NCBI GenBank assembly: GCA_030267565.1
Contig: BRXU01000023.1
Span: 1,835,001-1,899,000 of the forward strand
DNA from: Pleodorina starrii
Taxonomy: Eukaryota; Chlorophyta; Chlorophyceae; Chlamydomonadales; Volvocaceae
Length of the DNA stretch: 64,000 bases
Direction: 5' to 3'
Shown: positions 40,801-51,939 of the stretch, one piece after another
How positions within the stretch are numbered: the first letter of the stretch is position 1
How the letters are laid out: the number at the start of each line of letters is the position of its first letter
The notes under the pieces: model-generated
Told to the model about the DNA's origin: nothing
Seen by the model: only the letters and a program-made list of their open reading frames with translations
Database searches by the model: none
Made by a program: the position numbers and the translations under genes

Positions 40801-43800
40801 CTGTCTTCGCCACGCAGTGCCGCACCTGGCACCACCGCGTCGTTCCGGATTTTTGATTTCGCCTTGTGGTGCAGTTATGCGTGCGCATGCTCGCGGGCCC
40901 GGGCGCAGGGCGCTTGCGTGCAGGAAAACAAGTCGAGACGCGAGGCGCTTGCAGCGTGCGTGTGATGTGTCGTGATGTGTGTCGCGCGGCTTGTGGATGC
41001 AAGGTAAGGATAAGCCCCTGGTGTGAGGGCACCGTATGAGAATGTCAACTGGTGGTCAACTGGTGGGTGTGTTGCACGCCCTCTCGACGGCTCCCCCGGT
41101 CCTAGCCGACCGCATCCGGCAAGCAAGGGGACAGGCGAACGGGTGTGCAGTCTGTTGCTCGGTTTCCCAAGCGGCAGGAGGCCAGGGGTAGAGGGTGAGG
41201 TGGAGGGCGCGGATGCTGCTGCGTGACAATATCCCTGTCAACCAAGGCTGTCGGCCGCAGGGGAAACTGCCCTCCTCAAATAACGTCAAATTAGAAAGGT
41301 CGCATTATCGTTGTCGTGCGTGTGTGTGTGTGTGTGTGTGTTTGTGGAGCAAACGCGAAGAGTGTTGCGTTCCTGCATGAGGCGGTTGGAAGGAAGTAAA
41401 GTACGATGCCCCTTGTCGCGCGCTGTTGCGGTGGCTGCGTGAGATTATGGTGCGCACTTGCAAACAAGCCGGAAGCCTCCGTTTGGGCTACCGTAACTGT
41501 TGCACCGACCGCATCCCCGAGCTGTAGAGCCGTGCAGCGGATGCGTGCGTGCGTGCTTGCGTGCGTGAATGCGCCTGTGGCCTGTGGCTAAATGGCCAGT
41601 CCCGGAGTGGTTCGGTTCAGGCGGCGCAGAGCGAGCGCGAAATGCATGGAGGGGAAGGGAGGGCGAGGGTGAGGGCGGGGGGGGGGGCGCGCGCTGTGCC
41701 CACTGCCCAGGCTGTGTGCCCCCCTCCCCCTATGCAGCGACGACACGGGGGATATGGCGTCGGAAAGGCGCGTATCGACTGGCCTCAATAAAGCGCAAAA
41801 TCTTGAATAAACGGCCGGCTGCAAGTTTGTGTACCTGCGTCTGTCATGTTTGGCGTCCCTCTGCCTGACTGTCCCCTTGCCCGGTCTGTCCATCTGTTTG
41901 TCCGTCTTTATACCAAAAATTATGGTGCGTGTGCGTCTATTCGAGTCCGCATATCGGTATGTCGTATGTGCGTGCGTGCGCAATCACGTGCGCGGCATTG
42001 CAACGCCCTCCCCGTGTGCGGCGGTCGTGTGTTGTTGGCTTATGAATATGGGTGGCAGGAGCCTCGCCGGGTCAGTGAGACAACCAAAAAGCTGTTGAGG
42101 GAATGTGAAACATCGGGGGCGTGGAGGCTGGGGCGACGAGGGGTGGATGGTTAGGATGGATGGAGGTCCTGACAAAGGACATGCCGCAATAATGTGTGTC
42201 CATAAGGCCCGACCGATTTCTGCTGTGCCATCCCCGCATCGGTGGAAGTTGTGTGAGCGGTGTGGTGTGAGCGGCAGTGGGCGGCCTGAGCTTCAGGGTT
42301 TCCGCGCGGGTCGCCGGTCTTTTGTCAAGTTTGTGACAAGTCGGGGTTTCAGGTGCGCCCCAGCGAAATGCAAACACAACGAGCGGCACCGGAAAAACAG
42401 AGGCAGTGTACGGGAGTGACGGTACGGGAGTGAACAGGCACAGAGACAACTGCTCCTTTCCATTTTTGATTTCATAAGCCTCCCTCACCTATGTAATGTT
42501 AAGAGACCCCTCCTGCAACACACGTCATAAACAGTTGACATTAGTAATGCAAGAGTGGCGACGGCACGTCGAACGGAATGTTGAAGCAAAAGCCCGTTCG
42601 CCCATACCTTAAAGTTTGCACCAAGTGCCATGGAAAGGGCCAGCTCAGTCATTTTAATACAGCGCAAGAAAAGGTCTACGGTAGGTTTGCAATGCCCGAC
42701 TTTTGCAACCTTTCAAGCGCTGCCCAACCTGATAGAAGTTTTCCCGACAGGAGCATGTGATAAATGTACAAACGGAGACTCCCCAAACGGAGGTGCGAGA
42801 GGGCTCCTTTCCCTGGGCAGAGAGGACAGAGTTACTTTGCCGGGAGCTCACCGATTACATATGACCATCGCAGGGCTAGGCGTCACTCTGAAATGTTTTT
42901 GCCAAGAAAAATCTGCACAGTATAATTTTCTCCGCGTCAGCGATCTGGCCCACATCAAGGGACTTGAGCGCGAAGTCGTTAAGGGCTTGAAGGCAAGCCC
43001 TTCACGGGAAGAACGGGATCGCGCGTGCACATCCGTCCTTCCAGAATGCGCACCGCGATGCGAAGGGCGTCCAAGCTAGCTGGATGACGGGGAATGAAAG
43101 TATGCTGCGGTGCAGTGCTCCCTACTGCGAGACGCACCTAGCATGACTGGGTCGGGAGCCCCATAACGATAGGTTCTTCATGCCTACTCGAGTACGCTTT
43201 TGCGCCTTCATGTGTGCCACTCCGGCGGGCTTATTGTACCGTCCCGTCTGCCATGGCGACGGCCTCTTTGGTCATCGTACGGCAAGCGTAATTTGCGTAC
43301 GATACGTGGCCATATGGGCGCGCGCAGGAGTTTCAGGCGCAGATGGGTGACGAAGGGACTGCCGTGTGCCTGCTGTGCGACTGCGGAGCCAGGTGCGCGG
43401 GAAGGCACGCGGCGCAGCAGCAGCAGCAGGGGAAAGCGCGCCACACGCCCACACGCCCCTCTGCGACCACTTCAGCCGTGAGGCCTTTGGGTTGGCTGGG
43501 TCAGCCACCTTTCCCCATAGCCAGTAAACCTATGACCGCTGCCAACCTACCGTATCACCATCAATTAAGACGAGAGGCACGCGACATGCAACTCGGCGTT
43601 CAGGGTACCGGCCGATTCCCCGAGCTGCCTGGATTTGCAGCTTGCATGCGTGCCTAGGCTACGAAGGGGGCTGTGAGAAGAAGGGCCTCGCACTGCGTGT
43701 GCCCGCGAGTGCCATGCGCTAGACTGTGCTACGCATGCGCTCACGGGATAGGCCACTGCTGGCTTGCGAGATATTTGTTTGCCATGCCGGGATCGCTACA

Positions 43801-43976
43801 GGGGCCAATGCAGGCGATCCGTTACGCTACGGGCCTGACCAAGGCGGCCGCGCACGCCAGCCGCGCCGAAGCCCAACCCTGGATCGTGCGACCTCCGCGC
43901 CCACCCTCCCGCTGCTCTCCCCTGGCCGCCCTACGCCCATGCCGGTACACACACACACACCCATGTGGGGCAGGTA

Positions 43977-44124
43977 CCTGGTGCAGGACAGCAGCACGCG
44001 GCGGCGCATCCGGGGCGACAGCGACCACAACTCTCGGGACAAGCAGCTCAACAAGCAGGTCGCGGCGGAGGTAGCGGCGAGGGGCGTCGCGCGGGTGCTG
44101 GTGCCGTCGCCGTGCAAGAAGTAG
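43977..44124 (+). pseudogene. Possible orphan terminal exon
   Basis: Open frame RYLVQDSSTRRRIRGDSDHN... ending VLVPSPCKK and TAG, preceded by an acceptor-like CATGTGGGGCAG. Its coding-like composition differs from the surrounding DNA. I see no upstream exon with a matching donor and do not recognise the protein. It may be the tail of an undetected gene or a duplicated fragment. Confidence 0.25.
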
Positions 44125-44755
44125 GGTGCCTTATACGCCAGACGTTGGTGTGCCGTGACGTAGGGAGGGGCCCCGGAGAGACCCAAGGGTCGGTGCTGCC
44201 CAATGGTTGCCTGCCTGCGGGAGTCGGTTGCCAGCAAACCCCAGCCAGAGGACGGGATCGCCTCACCGGTGCATACCGCACCTGAAACCACACTGTCGCG
44301 GCCGAAGCCCGAAGCTGCTTGCTTGGTTGCTGCCTTAAGGGTGCAGAAGGGGCCGCTGCCGGTGGCGGAGCCCGCTTAGCGCGGGATGGGAAGGGGGCCC
44401 AGCCGGGGTTGGGTCTTGTGCGAGCGCACGCACAGAAGGCCCAAGACCAGGGGCGTGCCGCCTGCAGGCCGTCATCCATCCCGGCATTTATGAGTGGGGA
44501 TACGGGATGGCCCCTTATGGAGCCGCACTGGCATGCAGTCGCGTGGAACTAGTTTGGGGGGACGCGTGGAACTCGGAAGGCGGCAGAATTGAAAGGTCCC
44601 ACAGGGGGTGTGCTCAGCGTGTGCATTGCAAGCCTGCTAGCCGGTGTGTTCGCCGTGGTCGTTGCAAATGTCGCGCGACTCTGATGTTGTTATTATGCGT
44701 GCGTCTCGATGAACTCCCAGCCCTCATGCGGACTAGGCCAAGTGAGTTTGGTCAT

Positions 44756-45265
44756 TCAAGTCTGGAAAATGGTGGAAAAGAATGGGTTGCGTATGGTTGA
44801 CAGTTGACGTGGCCACCTCCGTCCCCGTGATCCCGTCCAGTAAGCACTTATGGCTTCGTGCTGGACGATGGGGAAGAAAGTAGCGTCCCATGTGCTCGAG
44901 TCTACGCCTTGAAAGGGCGGGCAGTGGGACTGTCGCTTGAGACGCACACGGACGGTGGTGTGTGACCGGAGGTTTCGGCACCCCAGGCCGCCATCTTTGG
45001 GGCTTATGAAGATGGAGAATCTTTGTCCGTTGTTGTCAGTCCAGCAATGCAGGAAGGCGATAGTCGCTTGGGCCATTGATAATCCTGTGCTGTTCTCGAG
45101 GATGGCGTCTTTTGCCTGGCGTCCAGTTCCCTTGTGGGCATCCATCCAGACAGCGGCCGACACTGCTTGCCAACACGTGGAGTGATAAAACTGGAGACAG
45201 CCGGATGCAGGGATGCTCACCTCGCGAACGGAGTCGTACCCCTTGTCGTACCTCCACGTCAGCAC
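44756..45265 (-). pseudogene. Possible non-LTR retrotransposon ORF fragment
   Basis: A 169-codon minus frame contains ISPKDGGLGCRNL, resembling the P-x-x-GGLG-x-x-x-L motif that follows the reverse transcriptase domain in LINE proteins. No RT catalytic motif (FADD/YADD) is in view and there is no poly-A tail or target duplication. At best it is a decayed 3' piece. Confidence 0.25.
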
Positions 45266-45522
45266 GAACGAACGATCCCCGAAAGAACCCTACAACGACG
45301 ACCGACGTGCCTTTGTACGCATAGTAAGCGTTTGTTATTTTTCACAAATACATTTGCTCCGAAGCTCAAGTTGCTGCTGTCCCTTGGTGGCTTTTGAACT
45401 GTTTCGACCCTGGACGCAGCCCGTGTACCTGAAAACATTGTTAAACAATATAATCTGCGACTCGTGAGGGTGACTCGAGCTTACACGCGTGCAACTTGAA
45501 AAGTCGCGAATCCGTGAAGAGC

Positions 45523-48500
45523 ATGCAGACGACCAGCAGGGCCCTGAGGGGCTCTCTGCGCCAGCAACCCGCTTCTAGAGCATGGGGCACAACAGGTGAG
45601 GGGGCCAAGCGCAGTCAACGCGCTGGTCACCAGCACCATGCCGGAAGGTTCCGTCACACAACTTCAAGCAGCTCCATCAAACGCATCATGACGGGGCGGA
45701 GCTGTAGTATCAGTCAACCTTATGCCTGCTTTCATAGATCTGCGTGGTCGCGCGCAGGTCGCCATCGGTTTTGCAATCGCGCGGTCCTCCGTGTCAGGGC
45801 CGAGGCCCCGCCTAACGGAGGTAGCGACGGAAGGGGCGCACCAACAGTGCTGAAGGACCCTCCAGTAAAGCAGGCAAGGCGATGCAATGTTTGCGTCGTG
45901 CCAAGTCAAGTGGTCTCGGTCGGTGGTTTGTGTCAGGTAGCACCCACACGGTGCGTAACATGTATAGTTTTTGTATCCCGTCGTGCTCGCTTCTTTTGTT
46001 ATAGGGAATCTCAGTATCAAGGGTCGTCACGTGTTTGCGTTGACGCCTTGTGTATCTGTGTGATGGTGCCAAACTTCCGAAATAATGTGCAGGCAGCCTC
46101 GGCAGCGGACGTACCCGCGACCGCGCCAGCGCCCTCTCCGGAACAGCTGCTCTTTCCCAAACCGGGAGACCCGCAATGGCCGCCGCAACGCGCCTTTGCT
46201 GCTGTTGCGCTGGACAACCTGATTGACTCGGTGGTAGACGTCGGCCGCCACTTGCGGCGCATGAACGTTGAGTCAGAGATACCCGTCCAGCAGGAGCAAC
46301 TGGTGCCGGGTGAGTGGTGGTGGTGGTGGTAGGAGGAGGTAAAGGATTTGCGCATGGGGAATTTACGGGTTGAGCAGGAGGGAAAGCTTGCATTTCCCTC
46401 CTGCTGCGAACCGGTCAAACTTGGCATGGCCCACATACAAGACTGGTGTGTCGGCCAGGTGCCGATGTGCCATATCGTGGTCCACACATGTCATCCACTA
46501 GCCATCAACAACCAGGGACAAAGCTACTGTGAACTCCTCAGCATCAAGGGATGGGCGTTGACGCTCCCGCTCTGAACACTCCCCATCCGTCTAGCCCGGT
46601 GAAGGTACCCCCTTCGTGAGAAGCAGAGCCCACGTTTCTATGGAACACGCCTGGCTGCCGGTTCTCATCACAGCCCTTCTCTTTCCCTCGTGATATCTCT
46701 GCCCTGCCCCTGTCCCCCCTCTTCCCGACCCGGAAAGGCGACGGCGGCCGCATGCGTCTGCGTTCCTCCACCAAGCCCGTGGTGCTTGTGCTGGGCAGCG
46801 GGTGGGGGGCGCACTCACTGATCAAGGTCATCGACACGGACATGTACGACGTGGTTGTGGTTTCCCCCCGCAACCACTTCGTGTTCACGCCCATGCTTCC
46901 CTCCACCGCTGTGGGCACCGTGGAGTTCCGATCGCTGCTGGAGCCAGTCCGCACCTCTAACCCATGCGTCACATACCTGGAGGCCGAGTGCGATAATCTG
47001 GACCCGAACAGTGAGAGAGGGGGGGGAACCCCCAGGGGGGCGGCAGGAGGGGAAGGGGACCAGGTGGGGCGCAGAGAGGAAGAGAGTGAGGGTGGGCAAT
47101 GTAATGGCGTAGCATTAAGCGCCAGGGGGCGAGAGAGGGCAAAGCCGGAAACGTGACCCTCCTCAATCGGCACAAATATCTGTCGCCATCCCCATGGGCC
47201 GTCCGGAGGCGCTCTGTGCTTTTGTCTTCAAGCTGTTGGCCTGTGTTTCTAAAGCTGTGTTAAGGCAGGCGCGTCGGCGCCACGCCAGTGCCAATCAGTG
47301 GCTCAGCTCTTTAACAGTACGGGCCCCCTCTTCTCTCTCCTGTGGCAATCCATAATGTAGCGCCCCTCACTCGCTGTCTCTGCCTCCGTCGATGGCTGCA
47401 GCCAAGATCGCGATCTGTACCTCATCCATCGCGTACGAGGACGGCAGGCGGCCGCAGTTTGAGGTGAGTGACTGGGGGGGTCTGCACCACCATCATCACC
47501 ACCAGCACGAGTACCGTAGAAAGTGCAATGGCAGCCGCCCCAAATAGGGGAGCAAGCACCCCTATCCTTGCACGTGCGTGCGTGATTGGTGCTTACGAGG
47601 CCTTTGCTTCTCTTCCCGCTCCGTACCCACTCCTCATATCCTGAATCATGTACGACAGATCCAGTACGACAAGGCGGTGGTGGCGGTGGGCGAGCAGCCC
47701 GCCACCTTTGGGGTGCCGGGGGTGCGGGAGCACTGCTTCTTTATGAAGGGTGGGTGCGAGTTGGTGGATACGAGGGGTGCCTAAGTAGAGGTATGTGTGC
47801 AGGGATTTGCAGGGAACTGTGATAGCCCTGCGGTTCACCCTTTGCCCGTTGCTGACTCTGTCCGTGCATGACCTGAGGACGCTAATAGACACTACTTGAG
47901 CCACACAGTCCTTGGGTCGCCGCATCCGACCCACCGCCGTCCCTCCCCGTCACCTCGTGTACCGGTATGTGCAGAGATTGGTGACGCTGTGGGTCTACGC
48001 AATCGCATTGCGGAGAAGTTCGAGCTGGCCAGTCTGCCGGGCACCTCAGACGAGGACAGGTGCGGTCGGATCTTGGGGGGGAGGTGCGACGTGCGTTGTG
48101 GTGGAAGCTGCATTTGGCTTGGACTGGGCAGCGTAGGAAGCTGTTTAGAAGCTTCCTGGTGTAAGCGGCGTGCAGGGAGCGAGAGAATTTGTTGTCAGGA
48201 GGCGGCGGAACGCAGGGGATCTGAAAGTGGCTTTGCTGCGGCGTGGCTTGCAAGGACGGACGACGGGTGCAAAGAAGAGTCATGTACGAGGCTCCCAGCA
48301 GACAGTACACCCGGATTACCGATGTGCCGTGCCCTACCTCGGGCGCTCTCCCCCCACGTGTGCCCCCCAGCGCCGGGCGCTCCTCCCAGCTGCGAGCCCT
48401 CACCCTCATGCTCTCCTACTTCCTTCATCTTCCCATCCAGACATGCCACGTGCAAATGGGCGGTTGCGGCAGCCTTGTGCACTTGTACATAACCCTTGTT

Positions 48501-51500
48501 GCTTACAGCCGGCGAATTATATCACCATTGTTTCGTCTGGTTCAGCAATGAACGTTTTTCGTTCGTTCGCATCTCACACCTCCCTCCCCGCCTCCCTGCC
48601 ATTAGGCGCGCCGCACTTCACTTTGTGGTGGTCGGCGGCGGCCCCACGGGTGTGGAGTTCGCGGGCACCCTCAGCGACTTTCTGCGGGAGGACCTCAGGA
48701 AGAAGTACCCGGCCCTCATGAAGTACGTCAAGGTCTCGCTGCTGCAGGTGGGCTACGAAAGCAAGAAGGGGCGGGGCAGGATGAGGAACGGGTGGTTGGG
48801 AGGGCAGCGACATCAGCCATCAGGCGAACATGAGGCGTCACAGCTTACTCAACGGATGCCCGCCTGCATAGCGTATACCTTCAATGAGTTGAGAGAAAAC
48901 TGCCCGAACCCCCTCGTCGTATGACTAAGACTTCACGGGGAGCGTGCTCCCAGGAAGCCGACGTCACGTCCATCGCGATCCCAGAACCGACCTAGCGCTG
49001 TATGTTCTGCGGCCTCTTCCCTACCCGTCCTTTCCCGTTCGGCAACGCTGCCGTCCCGTTTTCCCTCCCGCCCCTCGGATTTGTAGCCAGTCTCCTCGTC
49101 CTCGGCGTTTTGAATGCGCTCCCCACCCCAGTGTCCGGTCCGCATGTCACTTGTTCAGCTCCTCCCGACCTCACCACTTCCTTCTCGCCTCCGCAGAGCG
49201 CCCAGTCGATCCTGACGCAATTCGACGAGGGCCTGGGTCGCCGCGCTCTGGAAGCGCTGACCACCTCTGGAGTGGAGGTCCGCACCGGGGTGCGAGTGGT
49301 GCAGGTCACAGCCACAAAGGTGAGGGGCGGCGCGTCTGTGGAGGGGTGCGGGGCAGCTGGGGCGCCCCGTGACCCTCGTGGTTTAGGGATGATGGGGTTG
49401 GGGCGTAGGAAGGCTGGGATGCAGCGGTTCTGAGCGTGTGAGTGTGCTGGCCCTGCCACGTCGGGCGGAATCTGGGCTGCTGTGCAAGTATGGTGAGCGG
49501 GCATCGCCTCAAACCGAGCGGTAGGATCTGTTGGCTCTCGAATGTTTCTGAGGCTTGCTGGATCGAAAGAAGGAAGGGTGGCGCGGCGAGGTGCCCTTTG
49601 CGTTCCACCGGTGTTCGTAATGTTCAGCGCCGCCGCCCACCTTGATGGTTCCATTTGGGGCGTCCTCGGTACGCAGGTCATCCTTAAGGACGGCGAGGAG
49701 TTGCCGTGCGGCCTGTGTCTGTGGTCCGCCGGCAACGCGCCGCGGCCGCTGGTGAGCCAGATCGCGTCAACGGTGCCCGACCAGGCGATGGCGGCCGAGG
49801 TAGGAGCCACACCGTGCCGACAGGGCAAAGGGAGGGAGTCAGTCTCCGGGGGGGGCAGTCAACCTGCCGTTGCTTGGCCACAGGAACCCTTGCGGTGTAC
49901 CATGGTTGCGAAAGTCCAAGTGCAAGGGTCCGCTCCTTGCCAGTCAACATGATCCTGACCTGATTCCCCCTCTTACCCGCAGACCGACGCAGGCCTGAGG
50001 GCGTTCCCCCTTGACCTTTCCCTCTTCCTGCCCTTTCGGCCGGCGTTGTATGTAAGCCCTAGTAGGCTAATCGTCTTGCCGTTTGGTTGCATGCAACAGT
50101 TGGGTCCTCTCCGCCCTCCTTCCGCCCTCCTTCCGCCCTCAGTCCTCTCGCATACCCCCCGGCTCCAAGCTGTGTGTGGACTCGTTCCTTCGTGTGGTTG
50201 GCGCCACCGATATCCTGGCGCTGGGGGACTGCTCGCTGGTGCTGGGGAACAGGCTGCCGGCCACTGCTCAGGTGGCGGGGCAGCAGGGCGCCTACCTGGC
50301 CCACCTCATCAACAGCGGCTACAACCTGGGGGTGGGCGGGTACACGCAGCCGCCGCCCTACCAGGTCGTCAAGCGGGACAGGCTGCAGGTGAGGGAGCGG
50401 GAGACGGGCTGGGAAGCAACTCGACTCTACCGTACTGGCAAGTGATAACCTCCAAAAGCTATTACGGCGGTTTCGCGGCCCTTCATTTTACACCAGCGCC
50501 ATCCCACGGCTCCCTTCCTGTCCCCCGATGTTTTCCTCCCTGCCTGCCTGCCCCTTCAGGCGGTCACTGAAAGCAGCGCAGCGCTGCAGTGGCTGGCCAC
50601 CGCTATGATGGGAGGACGCAAGCGCATCGCGGCGGCCGCGGAGGTGGGTGGGTGAGAGGGCGGGGCTTTCAGCGGAAGATCAATGAGTCATATAAATATT
50701 TTACCGGCTGGACCGCGTCATCTACCGTATCCGTCCCCCGTTTCCCCCTCAGGTATCCGACGCTCTTTTCCGCATGGACGCCCCCCCCTGGATCCGGGTG
50801 CACAGCGAGGCCCTGACGCACGCGCCGCCCCTGGACCGGCCCAGCCGCGCAACCGTGTGCGACCTGGCAGCGGTGTCGGCGGCGACTGCGGCCGCGGGAG
50901 GGGCCGACCCCGCGGCAGTGTCTCGCGCAGTTGCGGCATGCATGCGGTCGGTTGCGGAGGAGGAGGAGGCGGAGCGCCAGGCGGCGGAGGCGATGGAGGT
51001 GCGGTACTGGGACCGTCCCTTCGAGTTCCTCAGCCTGGGAATCATGGCGTATGTGGGTGAGTGAGGGCGGGAGGCGATGGGACTGAAGGATAGAAGAGCT
51101 GGCTGGGGCTGTGGTGGATGGTGAGTTGCAGCAAGGGAACCTTGGCGCAGTGCAACCTGGTGTTCTTCTTCGCACGAAAACCAGCCCAAGCAGCTCCAAC
51201 GGAGTTGACGAGGGACTTGATGTTATGGTTACGATACCGAAGATTGCTATGGTGATTGCCGTTATCCTTCTGCGGCCTCGGCGGCCCGCGACGTGCTCCG
51301 CTGCGCCGTTAACCCATATGCCCGCGCCCGGCGCCCTGAAATGTACGTGCTGTGCAAACTTCCAAGTGCCTACCATCCACCGCAACCGCGACACGAACGC
51401 AACCGCTCATGCAACCGCGCACATGCAAACGTGCACATGCAGGCAGCGACAAGGCCCTGACCCAAGTGGAGGCGTTCGATGTCATCAACCTGAAGCTGTA

Positions 51501-51939
51501 CGGCAGTGTGGCCTTCGTGCTCTGGAAGTCCGTGTACATTACCAAGCAGGTACGGCGATACGGTAGTGCGGCGGGCGGGCGGGCGGGTCAGCAGGGATGG
51601 CTTGGACTGCAACGTTTTTTGTGGTGAGCCCTGCTGCTGGATACGGTCCGGAGGGAACGCCGCCCGGTTTCCTGGCCTTGCCTTTGCATGGCTTCAGCCT
51701 TAGGCCCTGGTCCCGATGTCGCTGCAGTACGATTCACGTCAAGCTTACCGTAGCTTTTCAGCCCCACACCTGCCCGCCCTCCTTTTATGCATTCATTCTC
51801 CGATTTCTCCCTCTCCCTCCTCCCCTTCCATTCTCCCCCCCTCCCCGCCCCCTCCCAGGTGTCCTTCCGCAACCGTGTGCTCATTCTGTTCGACTGGATG
51901 AAGGCGCGAGTGTTCGGCCGCGACATATCGCTGTTCTAA
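45523..51939 (+). CDS. Type II NAD(P)H dehydrogenase (NDH-2), copy 1
   Basis: Exons: 45523-45595, 45758-45873, 46093-46309, 46738-47010, 47402-47463, 47659-47749, 47975-48059, 48606-48747, 49197-49319, 49677-49799, 50143-50388, 50560-50643, 50753-51056, 51443-51549 and 51859-51939 (TAA). They give 708 residues. NDH-2 enzymes pass electrons from NAD(P)H through FAD to quinone without pumping protons. Visible motifs are the FAD-binding VLVLGSGWGAHSLIKVID, the second nucleotide fold FVVVGGGPTGVEFAGTL, WSAGNAPRPLV, DILALGDCS and a C-terminal RNRVLILFDWMKARVFGRDI membrane-association tail. There is no EF hand. An Ala/Glu-rich insertion (about 75 residues) sits in exon 50753. ATG 45523 opens a presequence-like MQTTSRALRGSLRQQPASRA. 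Exon 2 could instead end at 45936 (GT rather than GC donor), adding 21 residues. In Chlamydomonas the family is named NDA; I cannot give the number. Its paralogue lies opposite. Confidence 0.94.

Larger units (their letters stand above)
37653..45522. other. About 8 kb without a convincing gene
   Basis: The left part is the MYND gene 3' UTR up to its TGTAA. From 37900 to 42500 frames are GC-rich shadows with no motif or splice logic, and GT-rich tracts occur near 40210-40240 and 41320-41340. Codon use is unlike the real exons. Two weak exceptions, an orphan terminal exon at 43977 and a possible LINE fragment at 44756, are listed separately. The right end is the 5' flank of the plus-strand NDH-2 gene. 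Confidence 0.5.

Noticed and set aside
46017..46487. 156-codon minus-strand frame opposite NDH-2 exon 3
   Set aside because: Antisense of a firmly placed exon. The paralogue conserves the plus-sense protein, not this one.
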